Positions 1-12,655 of a stretch of 64,000 bases of DNA are shown piece by piece (the stretch's first letter is position 1; each line of letters begins with the position of its first letter). Under the pieces are notes generated by a model that was not told the origin of the DNA, made no database searches, and saw only the letters and a list, made by a program, of their open reading frames with translations. The position numbers and the translations under genes were made by a program. Origin of the DNA: Calliopum simillimum (lineage: Eukaryota > Arthropoda > Insecta > Diptera > Lauxaniidae); contig OX638372.1 of NCBI GenBank assembly GCA_951812925.1, positions 84,031,058 to 84,095,057 of the forward strand, in the 5' to 3' direction.

Positions 1-397
1 TCAAGATACCTTTACTTCAATGGATGATACCTCGGCAAGTAGTGATGCAATTGTAAATTTTAAAGGTATTTTTTAATGTGGACGATTATATATGTCTATC
101 CGCCGCCGTTGACAAAATTGATTTATATTACTTCCTGGATGTGCGAAATAAGCCTGAAAAGTGTATTCTGCACATTAAATCAGGGACAACTCAGACCCGA
201 TGAAGAAAATCGGTTGCTAATTTTGAAATCAGCTACCTAATATTACCCAAAACTTCTTGTTGCACAGTGTTCTCATTAAAATTTAAATTACAAATGTGTT
301 GCTGAAGAAGAATTGTGTCAAATTGATTACATATAGTAAGTACATTTGGTTATTTCGCCCTCAAACCAGAAAATCTTCTCTCGCAGCCCAAATTAAA

Positions 398-717
398 AAC
401 ATACAGCCAAAAATTTATCAAATGAGCCACTTAAGAATTAAACGTAAAAAAGACTTTCAAGAAAAATGATTTTTTTGTAGCAAATTGTAAAAATTTTGGA
501 AAACAAGTTTTTTCTAAAATATTTAACTGGACTAAAATTTTTTATTTATTGCACAGGTTGTTGACCAGACCATGTATTTCCTAGGTATTTTGACGTCCTA
601 AATCTGAATCCCGGGTCCATTTTTTCCCCAGAACGTCACAGAGAAGAGATTTCACGGTCATATAGAGGTAAAAAAAAACTCTTAGGTGGCTCACTTGAAA
701 AATTTTGGCCATATGCT
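398..717. mobile_element. short inverted-repeat element (MITE-like)
   Basis: The two ends are imperfect inverted copies of about 40 bp. The left end carries AAATGAGCCACTTAAGAA and the right end carries CTTAGGTGGCTCACTTG. There is no coding capacity between them. The family and target duplication were not identified. Confidence 0.5.
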
Positions 718-1129
718 GCGTACAATTGTGAACAATAATATGAGTGATGATTTTCAAATAACTATATGTAATTCATGAACTGTAAATCCTACGAAAACAA
801 TTCTTGAAATTTTTCTTTTGCAAATTTTCTGAGCTACAAAATAGTGAACATTATTTGTAGAAAGAACCGTTACCGATATATCGATCTTTGTGACCTTTAA
901 ATGCCGGAACACACAGTAATCCCGATGTCGATTTTTCATATTTGTGACGCTGCACCACTTCACTTTCCAGCTAAAAATAAGAGTTACGGCAAATTCAATC
1001 GGTTTTCAGTTTAGATTCAGTGCTTAGACATGTTCTGAACATTTTATCATCGATTTTAGGTCAATTATCAAATAATAAATTGCAATTAAACGGGAAAAAT
1101 GGACCTTATCTTCCACCATAATTTTTTTT

Positions 1130-1700
1130 ATTTTAATGATGAAATTCGGTACGTAGCTTAAGAACATACGTACCATACACTGGTCAAATGGTGGGCGTGA
1201 TCAATTGAGTACCACGCCCACTTTTTAGCAATTTTTAATTTTAACAAATTTCATCTCTATTTTGATGAAATTTGGTATGCAAGTGCCGAACATAAAATCG
1301 TACCATAGTCGAAAATGTCAGTCTAATGGACATACATACATTATTTGACGTATATTTTTTTATACTTCGATAAATTTTCAAGTAAATTTTTTTATTATGC
1401 AGTTATTTATAAAATCGAATGTGCTCAATCATTTAGTGTTATTTACTTAATTCATTACCATATTCATTACGCATGTATTTTCTTCGTTGTAGTTGCCATA
1501 ATAACTAGAGATGAGCGATGTATCGATACCGATGACTTGGCTAGCTACCATCATGCACATGCACGGTTTACGAGATATCGCATGCCAAAGTGTCCAGTAG
1601 TTCAATAGTTTAAAAGTGGGCGTGACACTACTTAATGGCATTCACTTTTTGAGCAACGTATGGTATTAATTTATGACACCTGCCCACAAAATTTCATCAC
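1130..1700. repeat. two diverged units of a 424-425 bp tandem repeat
   Basis: The motif GTGGGCGTGA occurs at 1191 and again at 1616, a spacing of 425 bp. Around it are the phrases CCACGCCCACTTTTTAGC and GATGAAATTTGGTATGCAAG. The same phrases and the same period occur in the array at 43140-44570, so this is a second, more diverged locus of that repeat. Confidence 0.5.
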
Positions 1701-1814
1701 AATAGCGTGAATAGTTTGCTGGTCGCTGGTCGGTGATCGCTGTTTAAGTAGCTGTTATGATCGCTGGTCGCTGTTATGGTCACCGTTTCTGACGCTATTT
1801 TTGATTCTTTGACC

Positions 1815-1862
1815 ATGATATCGCTCCTTTACTTTAAGAATGGCACAACTCAAAAACTTGAT
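1815..1862. repeat. relic end of the MITE family found intact at 28428-28741
   Basis: The stretch beginning ATATCGCTCCTTTACT and continuing AATGGCACAACTCAAAAAC matches the terminal repeat of the 28428 element with a few substitutions. No matching opposite end was found nearby. Confidence 0.4.
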
Positions 1863-2225
1863 TTTGCAGAAAATGCGTTTAAAGTTTTCAATTGACTCCC
1901 ACCTTGCAGAAAAAAGAAGAAATTTTATAATTTCAAAATTAACTAGTGAGTTATAGTCTAAGAGGCAGCGCTTGAAAATGGCTTTGCGTTTCTAAAGCTG
2001 GTTTTGTTACAGTTGGTTATAATAATTGAGTACACATATAAACTGTCGGTCACTCAAGCGAACTATAGAACAGGCGGCTGATATATGGTCTCAAACATGT
2101 CATGATTTCGATGGTGATCAAATTAATTTCTAAAGGCTGAAAATTGTTATACAGATTGTATAATGCATATAAATAACAATTATGTCGATCAGTCAGTTAA
2201 ACGTTAGAACAAGGCTGGTCAGCAT

Positions 2226-3895
2226 CCCCGTGGGAGGTAAAATGTTTTTTTTACTCAAGAGGAAGGCATCTTACGAAAAAAGTGTACATTAGAGTGGTCC
2301 AAATTTTGTATGGAAAAACCAAAAGTGTTAAAAAGTCAAGGGGCGCGCGACTTTTCTGAATCCTTGGATCCTGCTGATTACAAAAAGTGCTTTGGAACCA
2401 AAAAAAAATTGCGTTTAGATATTCCGCAACGAGCTTGAAGGTACTTTTTAAGGAATTTTTGAGTTTTTGAGTACTATTTTTAATTTAAACGCTATATCTT
2501 TTGAACCAGATAAGTTATTTGCAAAAATTAAATTGTATTTTGTTAAGAATATTTTGAGCCATTTTTTGCATTAATAATAATTAATGTTATCGGTTTTAGA
2601 GATATCCTAACCTAAAAATACAAAAAAACACCGTTTTTGATAATTTTGAAGCTGTTATATAACGACATGGTAACTTTCAGCTTGGTATTGAAAATAAGAG
2701 TGACGGCATTTTTCTTGAAAACCCAATTTAAATTAAATCGATATCTCTTTGTTCCTCTGAAATATCGTAAGCAGAAATAATAAAAAAACGTTTTTTTTTT
2801 GCACTTTTTCAACTTTTTAAGTTAGGATAACTCCGAGAATAAAAAAGATATCGGTACAATTTAAATTGGATTTTAAAGAAACAAACTGGCACTTTTAACC
2901 ACTATACCATTTTTTGTGGCTGAAAGTAACCTTGACTTGTAATATCACTTTAAAAAGAGCAAAAATGGTGTTTTTTATACTTTTATGTTTGAATATCTCC
3001 TTAACCGTACAAGATAGAGAAATTTTGAGACTGAATTCGGAATCAACAGTAGCAAATACATCGAAAATGGCTATTTTAGTTTATTTTTGACAAAATTTTT
3101 TTTTAGTTTTTTTTGAAGATCTATGAAAACTATCTGTTAACCTGTTTTGCCAAAAATAACAAGAAATGCAAAAATTTCGATATTGCAAAGAATGTTGTTT
3201 TACTCAAAAGATTAGGAACTAATGATTTTATAAAAAACAAGTGGTATCTTACGTCATCCCATTAAGATATCTTATTTCAATGCCTTGAAAACACTAAAAT
3301 GAATTTATTTTTTTAGTCTAATTTAATTATACTTAATAGTTTTTAGTGAGTAAAAGTGTTACTAATAGCTTAGTTGTTGAAATTATTTTAAAGATATATT
3401 AATGCATAAAAATATAAAAATGTTTAAAAAAATTTGCTAGAGCAAAATAACAAAAAAATCGGTTGTTGAAAGTGCAAACACCTCAAAAAATTAACAAATT
3501 TTTAAGTTTAAAGTGCTGCTAAAAAAAATTGGCAAAAAGTAGATTAATTATTATTGATGCAAAACATGTCTCAAAATATTCCTAACAAAATGCAATTTAA
3601 TTTTTGCAAATGCTTTATCTGGTTCAAAAGGTATAGCGTTTAAATTAAAAAGAGAACTCGAAAACTCAAAAATTCCTAAAAAAGTACCTTCAAGATCGTT
3701 GCGGAATATCTAAACGCAATTTTTTTTTTGGTTTCAAAGCACTTTTTGTAATCAGCAGGATCCAAGGATTCAGAAAAGTCGCGCGCACCTTGACTTTTCA
3801 ACACTTTCGGATTTTGGACCACTCTAGTGTACATGGCATAAAATGCTTAGAATCGTCCAAGGAATACGTGTGAGTTTTTTCGTAATTTTTTTTGA
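2226..3895. repeat. relic of the 26392-27666 palindrome family, split by an insertion
   Basis: Positions 2245-2289 (ACTCAAGAGGAAGGCATC, then TTACGAAAAAAGTGTACAT) and 3835-3895 (GGCATAAAATGCTTAGAATC onward) match two adjoining parts of the centre of the palindrome at 26884-26975. The sequence between them is the separate element at 2290-3826, so an older repeat copy was interrupted. Confidence 0.6.
2290..3826. mobile_element. foldback DNA element with about 290-bp inverted ends and an 8-bp target duplication
   Basis: The element starts TAGAGTGGTCCAAA and ends TTTGGACCACTCTA. The octamer GTGTACAT stands immediately outside both ends (2282-2289 and 3827-3834). The inverted similarity continues inward for about 290 bp, to roughly 2585 on the left and 3540 on the right. 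It includes GCGCGCGACTTTTCTGAATCC split around one change, and a matching AGATATTCCGCAACGA. The interior is AT-rich and encodes nothing recognisable. An 8-bp duplication fits hAT-type or P-type transposition. The superfamily is inference. Confidence 0.8.
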
Positions 3896-3953
3896 CGTTC
3901 TATGACGTTCTACAATGTATCAATGGTATCTGAGCTGGACGACTTGAGTACCA

Positions 3954-4289
3954 TTGAGGAGTGGCCGTACCAAACGTCCTAAGTACCAATTCGAGGCAAA
4001 AGTAATGTCATACTTATCATGTACTTAATAGTCTGTTATTTGGCTGTTATAATTTTTTCAACTGTCAAATTTTGATTTTGACAATTTTTACGAGCTTACG
4101 AGGTTTTCGAGGCTTTTACACGTTTTCAAGAATCGCCTTATTGACATCAATTTTGCACTATCAAGCAAATTTTTAGTGAAAATAGAAAACAATTCTATTA
4201 ACTTCTAAAAAAATGTCACCTGCTACATATAATGACACTACTTTTGTCTCGAAATGGTACTTAGGCCCTTTGGTACGACCACTCCTCAA
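3954..4289. mobile_element. MITE-like element with about 55-bp inverted ends
   Basis: The left end TTGAGGAGTGGCCGTACCAA and the right end (reverse complement TTGAGGAGTGGTCGTACCAA) continue as inverted copies through AAGTACCA, TTCGAG and CAAAAGTA. No ORF lies between them. The target duplication is not clear. Confidence 0.65.
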
Positions 4290-4334
4290 TTGATAATGTA
4301 TTTTCGTTGCTTTTCAACGTATCCATTTTACTAA

Positions 4335-4640
4335 AAAGATAAATAAAGATGCTGTCAGGGGCTGCTGAAGCACTATTCAGCCCCTCTCTATTACAGGAGT
4401 AATAAAGCGGAAGCCTGACGTAGGCAAATTAAAAGAGATGGCATTAAATGCCTTATAGGGAACGCCTCTGATGCAATGAATGCCAAAAACGGTTTCCCAG
4501 GGGGAGGTCCCGATAAAGAGGAAGTGTTTTTAGTCGGTATGACGTTTAGGAGAGTCCGACACGACGGGTACTGGTGACAATCGGGCCTAAGAGCGCAAAT
4601 GCTTTTTCACTCCTCATCCGCAAAAAAAAAAAAAAAAAAA
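4335..4640 (+). mobile_element. candidate non-LTR 3' end or SINE with poly(A) tail
   Basis: About 300 bp of mixed composition, richer in G and C than its surroundings, ends in CTCATCCGC followed directly by about 19 A residues at 4622-4640. A sudden composition change with a terminal A run is the signature of a retrotransposed 3' end. The family is not recognised and no target duplication was found. Confidence 0.45.
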
Positions 4641-7100
4641 CCCAAGTACCTAGTATGATGCGGATAATCGTTTTCTTTCGTCCTCGCTAAAATGTGAATA
4701 ACATTTGAATTTTGCAAGCATTGGTGCATGGAGTTTTCATTTGTCTTTCAGGTCTAACTTTTTTGCTCAGTTTGTGTGTTTTATAGTCTTTTCCACTATT
4801 TCCTTTTTTTTAACAACGTTCTTCTTCCAATTTTCTGGCTGCTTTACTCTGTTTACCCTTTAATCGTTCGTGCTATTGCTATACTAGAAGTTGATGTGCC
4901 AGGTTGCGCATCGCTTTCGGGAAACTGGGCGGTGAATAGTCGCTGAAGTGACTGAATGCTTAAGAAGTTCTTCATTCCTTTTTCGGCTAACATTATCATC
5001 TTCCGAACCTGGGCAATGTGTCACAACGTTGATAGAATCGTCGTAGTCTTCAGAAAACGATGATGATCTGGACCTTTTTATTTACTGAAACAAAACATAA
5101 GTTGATAACTAGAGTGACATCTCATATATATTCATTTTTATCCGAATTATAAGTTGAAATTGTTAATATCTCTGTAAATCAATTTGGAATAGTGACAACG
5201 ATTTAATAGTCGAAAAACCTTTATTTTGTCTACAGATTTTAGAAGTATTTATTAAATTTTTGTTTTTGGTTTTCTTGTTTTTTCAAGTCGTTCCATAGTT
5301 ATCATGAAATCACGCAAGGAACAATTTTTTAGAACTTTTTAACCCATTACATAATGTTCTTATGGTTCTTTTTGACCCTCTTTTCAAAATAAATGGGTTA
5401 TAATGGGTTAAAGTGATCTACAGAAATATTTCATTAAAGGCCACCAAGGACGAGAAATGCTCAAAAGTTAAGAATAATGCGTAAAAAGAGTAATAAAATG
5501 CAATAAATGAGTAGCAAAAAAAAATTTATATGTACATAATATGTATATACACACCGAGATATACTCAAAAATCGTTAAAAAAACTAAAAGGTCGAAAAAA
5601 CAAAAACGGCTGGACGTTCGATTTCGCGGTTTGCGGATTTAGATACTAAAAGGGTCCCCCAACATTATCCTTGAAAAAAATCGCGGGTGGTATTTCAAAA
5701 AGTTAAAATTTTTTAAAAACCACCGTGTATATCCTACACTCAAGGAAGTAGCCCGGGGAGAGGTTTTTATTATATTTTTAACATAAAAAGAGATAAATTT
5801 GATAAAAAGCTTAAACAAAAACCTAAATGTACTAGATATCAATAAACCTATTTTATTCATTAGTTGACTTACTAATTTATACTTTTCATAATTATTTATA
5901 AACCTATATATTTTTTTAAATACTTATTTACATACCTACTTAATTTAAATTTTATATACACGCAGCATTGCCAAGTTGATATCATTACACCAAATAGGAT
6001 ATTTGAGTTACCGGCAAAATATCCCGTCAGTTTGTGACAGCCACATTAAATTGGTAAAGAGAGACGTACCACAGGTCCTTTTTATTGATTTTTAGCCAAA
6101 ACCAAAGTGACAGGAGCGCAAGAAATGTTGAAAAACTTTGACAACTCAGTTTGGCAATGAACACTTCAAAGAGTACACACAAATTCAATTCAAAGGAAGC
6201 AATTGAAGGAAAAATTACTAACCATAAGTTTAGTTTTAAATGAAAAACTATGGAAAAAATCAGAACTTTAATGTTGCACATGATGATTTATATACAAAAA
6301 AATTAAAAGTACAAAGTATAAGTAGATGAATAAAGAAATGAAAACAAAAAAAAAGTGACCGAAGAATTGAATTTTGCAAAGTGAAAAAAATTTATTCGAA
6401 GAAAATTAATTAAAGTTATATATATATAAAATAGTGTACTATTAAAAAAAAATATATAATTTCGTTACGAAGAGATAACGTTGACACTTGATAGAACTTT
6501 TCCTCAAAAAAAAAATTTTTAAAAATGTAACTTTAAGCATAAGGTAACTTTACCACCCCCAGGACGTAGCAAACCAAAATAACCTTTAAATCAGCGCAGT
6601 AAAAATAATAAAAACCTACCCCACTCTTAATTAGGAAAAATAAGCACGTATGTATATACATATAAATACCTTGGACACCTAAGTATATACGTTTGTATAT
6701 ATGTGTATATATGTCTGCACAATTCTATGTACAGAAAAAGGAAATGTAGTAAAGAGAACTAAAACAATAACATCAATTAATTAAAGTTTTCGTGCAAACT
6801 ATAAACTGATTTTTTCCTTCAAACTCACAAACTTCACGGCATATGGATTGAGTATGTATATACTTTTATCATACATATATATCAATATATACATGTATGC
6901 ACTATTAAATGATTGTTAAATCAATATTAAAAGCATAAAATCGTTGCTACACTCAAACTGCTGACTCCGAAGTTTTAATATGCCAGCCAACCAGCTATCA
7001 CTGAATTCTCTCATTAACTGAGATCATAAGAAATCAATTGTTTTAAATAAAAAGTTTAGATTTTCTTTAAAGAAAACTACCCCGTTCGTTTAAAAAATCG
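4641..7100. other. AT-rich intergenic stretch, no gene seen
   Basis: Both strands carry only short, low-complexity ORFs. The last kilobase before 7120 contains TATATA and ATGTATATA runs and could include the promoter and 5' untranslated sequence of the gene at 7120, but no convincing initiator was identified. Confidence 0.4.
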
Positions 7101-7119
7101 TTTAAAATTGAAGATAAAA

Positions 7120-10100
7120 ATGTACAAAACCATACGTCACGGTGAAAACAGCTTGCAGTATACCATTCTGCCGCAAAACGATGATTTCCGCATTGAAGGT
7201 AAACTTAGCAGCGCCGGAAGTAATTGCACTTCCGGCAAAACACGTAAATCAAAGGCCAAACGCCCACGACGACGCTCATTCTTTGCCTATTTGGGTTTGA
7301 TCTTTGTCTGTACCGTAATTGTGGGTGCAATTCTAATACCATTTCTAGTATCAGCTGAATGTCTGCCGAATCCAACAGAATGGTTTTTAAAAACAAAAGC
7401 TGCGCTTACCAAAGGGAACGTGGACTCGAAACCAAATGGGGAACATGCAATTGGTAATGGTGCCGCTGGCAGCATAAGTGGAAATGGCATAAATGTTGGA
7501 AAAATCATTAAGATCATTAATAAGGATGGCACTGCCAAAGCAGTATTCAGTAGCAATCAGACACATGAGCTCGTCAACAATGCAACAGCAACAACCACAA
7601 ACAATGCCACAAGCACTAAGCAAGAATCATATCTCAAGCAAAACTCAAGCAATATTAGCAACTTAAATCAACCACCACCAATTGGTGAAAATGAGGTGAA
7701 AATTCCAACTGCTCCAGATGATAAGATACAGGACATAGAAATGGTACTAAAGCAAACTCAAACGGAAACAGATACGCAACAACAACAAGCACATGCTTTG
7801 CCACAATCTGTTAGTAATGTTGAAATTGATACACAAAAGCAACCAATTGCACTGGCAGAAGGATCGAACAACAACAACAACAACTTCGTTACCGAAATAC
7901 GTTTTGACAGCATGCAACAAGATATTCATGCTGGCGGCGATGTCCCCGCCGTCGCTCAAACGCCACCGCACGTGTCCGCCGCAATTGTACCCACCATAGT
8001 TGTGACCACCACTTCGGTGGTACGCAATACAGCCGTACCAAATAAAATCAATGGAATTTTTAGCCAAACATTACCCATTGCACGTCCAACTTCAGCGCAA
8101 TCATCGGCAAATGCGGTTTATTCACCACGCTTACCTGCATCCAACATTGGTATTGTCTCCCAGCCAGCTGCAGCCGCTTCTTTACCAACAATTATGACAC
8201 GTATTATACAGGTACCGCTGTTAAAGTCTGCCGCCAAGAAACCGATTATGCCACCAGTGCTGGCGAAAACAAATTCCCAATATAACGTCGTCGGCGGCAA
8301 CACCAACATTGATAATACAGTGCCAGTACCAGCAATTGATACTCCAAGTCAATTGTCTGCATCATCTGAGGTTGCAGCATCTTCGTCATTATCCACATCG
8401 TCTAGTGAAAAGTCAACAACAAAATTAATTCAAGGCGCTGCTACCAATTCCAATTGGATTCATGCTCACTGGCCATATATTGATCCGTCGACCTATTTCC
8501 AATGGACGGTAGGTTAAACTCTTTCCTTCCCATTAAAGTTTTTATTTATGCTAATTGGATTTTTGCATTTCTTGATTATTTGCTCACACACAAGGGTTAC
8601 AAGGCGGAGGATAGCGTTCTATTGCCAGCCTTGCTAGGCTTTGCATTAATTGGCATGATTTTGATCATAACGGTGTGTTTAGTGGCACGCAATAAGCGCA
8701 CGATTGTGTCATCGGTCAGAAAGCGTAATCGTAATGTAAGTACATGCAATTTCCCGATATACTTACATTTTATATATAGTATTTATTTTTCTCGTTTGTA
8801 TATATGTACTAGTGAATTGTTTTAGCTTAAGTTGACTACTTGCGTATAATAATTCAATTAATTAGTTAGTGTACATAAAAAATTTAACAGAAAGCTCACG
8901 CCATCTTGGTAATGTGGTACATATCCGTATGTGCATGATTGGTAGCAAAAAAGTTCCATCAATTTAAGTTTTTTCCATTTCCGGTTCCGGTTTCCCGCAC
9001 TGTTGCGCAATGCATCACTGGGCATTTAGGATACCTAAGTGATTATACACGAAACTGAAATTATATATATTTTACTAGCTATCACCCGGTGAGCGTGGCC
9101 TTGGTTGTCCCGGTGCACATATGTAGCCAAACCTTATTCATCTGCTTCAAATAGTTGCATAGCTATGATGATTTTTTTCCCAGGTGTGGTTTCGCCAATT
9201 TTTCTGATGCCCTTTTCATATATAACAAATTTCATCCATATGCTTAGAACAGCTTCTAACATTTGTCGAATTTTGTTATAAGGGACGAGTTACCGCCCAT
9301 TTTTTTGAAGTGTTATTTGTCTTAGTGCACTTTACAAATTTGCTAAATTTTATTCTTTTGCGTCAAACTTCTGAAATATGTCGAATTTTGTTTTTGAGGG
9401 GGTGGAACCGCAGATTTTTCTGTTTTATTATTTTATGTACACATTTTTAAATGACCTCAAAACAATCTCCGAGAGGTGTCGTGCTTATCGAGTCGAATTC
9501 AATAATAGCAATATCTCATGTTGTTTGTTGTCTTACAGACGAGGGGATTTTCTACCCCCATCCCTTAATATAGGCGGCATAACTATTCAAACTGATTTGA
9601 GGTGGGCAGACCATATGTTCGATGTGTCGAAAAAAGCGGTCAAGTGCTTGGGTTATCTACGGACTGCCTATTTCACCTCAGCTAGAGAACGATTTGCAGA
9701 CCTGGCTTGGAGCTACTAGACAGACTTCGACGTCGTGTCAGTGAATCAATACCTAATGCCGATGTAGAGCATTGATGGCCTCGCGGATAGGTCCTGGGCC
9801 CCAATAGTCAAGAAGGATGTCCAAAATGGCTGCCCTATGACTCCGAAAGTCCACCTTAATGTACCTATGAGGCGACGGTTTCCTGGCAATCCCATAAGAG
9901 GAATGTTCAAGGTTGTAGCAGACCAGTAGAAACTGCTTCTTAGGTAGGGTATTGTGTTGTTGGACTTTTAGGAGCCCTATTTCATCATGCAAATTGCCTT
10001 GTCGAAGTTTAGAAAGTTACGTTTCACTGCCTCGACAAAGCCGCATGGGTCGTGTTTCGTTCCAATCAGTGAGGTCAACGAAATCTGCACTTACTATCGT

Positions 10101-11701
10101 ACTATCCGGGGAGCTACTATACGCAGCGATAACCCTGGTTAGGGTATTGTCATTGAGCGTAGTATAGCCCGCGGATTCAAGCTGGTCGATGACTTTATTC
10201 CGGCAAGCGTTGTTACCAAGAGACGAGTACCAAAGCTCATAGTGTGCATTTAAGTCACCAAAGACTTGGTGGTTTTCATTTTGAAGTAAGTATTCAATGC
10301 AGAGGTGGATGCTAGCCCCAACACAATTTACAGGGAGGAAATAAACATTAGTAAAACGGATTTCTTCATGCCCTACCCTAAGGACAATGGCCATGCACTC
10401 TGGAAGAGGACCTGAAATGTGGGGTTCGGTGATGGTTATTGGACTGAAACAGACTTTTTTTAGTATGATGGCACGACCACCTCCACCTCTATGTGGTCCA
10501 TCGCGTTTGACTATGTTATATCCTCCATGTGTCGTGAGGTCGCATGAGCTCGAGAGCTTTGTCTCCAGGATTGCTGCAACCAGAATCCCATTACGTTTCA
10601 TGTAGTCCGTGGTTTCTAGACTTTTATTCCTGAGGCCATTGCAAATCCACTGCATGACTTTGAAGGATTGGATTGGTGAGATTGGCGAAGGTGGAGTTGG
10701 GGCAGTTGGGGCAGTTGGTTGTGTGAACGGACGGACTGCGGAGCTTGGATGTGTTAACTGCTAGTTGAGGCACGGTGTCCGAACATATAAGTCAGATCTA
10801 ACTTCTACTATAGCTCCTGGATTCGGGTCGTTTCCGGCTCCGACTACACTCTAAAAAAAATTGTTTACCACAATTGATATAGATTGAATTACTTTAACAC
10901 TTGCGGCAAATAATAAAAATCTATTGAATCAATCGATTTGAATGTTTGTGGCATTAAAAAAAAAATTGTCGGTCAAATTGATGCTGCAATCAGTAGGTAG
11001 CTGGTAGGATTTACATGTGTTGGAATTTGTTACGAAGAATCAAGCGAATCAATCTTGCTTGAAACCATCCGTGAAGATGTTATTTTCATTTGGTGGGTCT
11101 AGATGATGTGATTTCCAGTAGTCCTTGAACGGAAATTTGATTGAAAACTTCCTGACGAAACGCGTTGTTGGTGATAAGTAATCTGTAGTAATATTTTTAA
11201 TATCTATACACCACACTTTTGGCAAAAAGATATATTGGTAGTAAGTTTAGAATTATGTTGAGTGAATCGGCTGACGTTGTTTTAAGTGCTCCTGTAATGC
11301 CAATGCATAACTGGCGCTGTACTTTTTCTAAGGGATTAAAAAAGAATGAAAGAATTTCAGAACCTAAAATTTCATAAGCAACCTAGACACTTTTTTTTAG
11401 TTTTAAGTTTTGAAATTTAATTTGAAAATTATTACAAAAAAGCTGGAAGTTTTAGTTTATCAAAACGATTTTTGTATATTACATAGTTTAAGAATAAATT
11501 TTGGCCAAGCATGAAACGACAAGTGTGAAAAATATTAGAAAAAAAATTGTTTCCGATATACCATCATTGAAATAAAAATTAATTTTAAATTTCATTTGAT
11601 TATTTTCAATTATACATATCCTTTTGCAGGATATTGAAGAAACTGGTGCCGAAGACAATGCAACACTGCTAACAACCACAAATTTATCAGATGAGGACTA
11701 A
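7120..11701 (+). CDS. unrecognised two-membrane-segment protein, three exons, 533 aa
   Basis: Exons: 7120-8508, 8595-8735 and 11630-11701. All junctions are GT-AG and in phase 0. The start is the first in-frame ATG (MYKTIRHGEN); the frame is open a little further upstream without another ATG. Residues 41-52 are Lys/Arg-rich and precede a membrane segment at about 54-78. A long central region of about 385 residues is rich in Asn, Thr, Ser, Gln and Ala, with Asn and Gln runs and many Asn-X-Ser/Thr sites. A second membrane segment (about 470-492) is followed by a basic stretch and an acidic tail ending NLSDED. The charge pattern suggests both ends in the cytoplasm and a mucin-like outer loop. 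Intron 2 (2.9 kb) has LINE debris. No domain family was recognised. The exon structure is well supported; the function is unknown. Confidence 0.72.
9440..9770 (+). pseudogene. LINE reverse-transcriptase fragment in intron 2 of the 7120 gene
   Basis: The translation includes SCCLLSYRRGDFLPP, IQTDLRWADHMFDVSKKA and VKCLGYL. This is the region after the RT catalytic core in non-LTR elements, where a WxxHI-type motif and KCLGFL occur. It is short and lacks the catalytic YADD. It is probably a remnant related to, but oriented opposite to, the endonuclease fragment next to it. Confidence 0.6.
9760..10855 (-). pseudogene. LINE ORF2 N-terminal endonuclease fragment
   Basis: Read on the minus strand, a proline-rich leader (PTAPTAPTPPSPISP) is followed by an AP-endonuclease-like domain. 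It has QWICNGLRNK at its start, ILETKLSS, GGGGRAIILKK, and a GDLNAHYELW motif corresponding to the GDFNAHH of Jockey/I-group elements. After the endonuclease the frame breaks near 10016 and the sequence degrades. The RT domain is absent. It lies in intron 2 of the 7120 gene, antisense to it. Confidence 0.75.
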
Positions 11702-12640
11702 AAAGTAATTAGTTTTGAACAATTACATTCATAAAAAAGTTAAAAATATTTTCTTTATTTTTTAATTTTAAATACATAAGCACGTAATCAATACTCGTAT
11801 ATTTAATTAAGTGTCTAATTGCTGTGTGTAATGCGTTCGGAGACATAAGTAAAACTTATTAAGTAAAAACTAAATTTAAAAATTTTGTACGCTTAACTTT
11901 ACAATTGAAATTAAGTTCCAAAAAAGCAAAAAAAAAATATATTAATTAATTTTTTATTTAATACTTAGAAAGCAAAAGTAAAATGCAAAGCTCACAAAAT
12001 AACACAATCAGCATTATGAAATGACTTATTCACACAAAAATTAAGAAAATTACAAATTTCATGTTTACTTACCAGACAAAGTATTAAAATTCAAAATATT
12101 AAGTAAAAATAGCACAACTTTACAGAAGACTGTTTCTTAAGAAATTCGAAAACAAAAACAAATTTTGTGAGTTAAAACATATCAAACTAACAACAATTAA
12201 GTAAAAATTGCTATAACTCTCCTCCTTTAAAGTAGCAACATTTTAACTTACCTGAGATTTAAAATATCTATGACAAAAATAGAATGACAGCTAAGTCGAC
12301 TCAGGACAAATAAAACTAAAACCCATTAGTTCTTGTTGAATTATCGAAAACTATTGAAAAATTCGCCTTAGCTCCATATGCCTTCAGTCGAATTAAGCTG
12401 CATTTTATCAGACACATATGACCTAATCAGAAAAAACATTTTTGGCATATTTCTCTATTGCTAAGATCCTATTGAAAAGAAATGTCCTTACTATTTTGAA
12501 AATTGTCAAATTTACAAAGTTTGTAACGTTAAGAAAACAAAGAAAGAATCAAAAACTATTTTTCTTTTTGAATTTTTGTGAAATACTTGAGGAGCACTTT
12601 ATATGGTGTGAAAGCTGGGCGCGGTCGATAGAATAGTTCA
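11702..12640 (+). other. probable 3' untranslated region and downstream AT-rich DNA
   Basis: The stretch directly follows the stop codon of the 7120 gene. It is AT-rich with repeated AAGTAAAAA phrases and has an AATAAA-type signal near 12309. The true cleavage site cannot be fixed from sequence alone. Confidence 0.35.
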
Positions 12641-12655
12641 AGATACATGCAAATA

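Noticed and set aside
1690..1790. GGTCGCTG/GATCGCTG repeats as a CRISPR-like or minisatellite array
   Set aside because: Copies are few, irregularly spaced and imperfect, with no constant spacer length.
7205..8309. Several antisense and alternative frames within the first exon at 7120
   Set aside because: The sense frame spans the whole exon with splice-compatible ends; the others are shadows.
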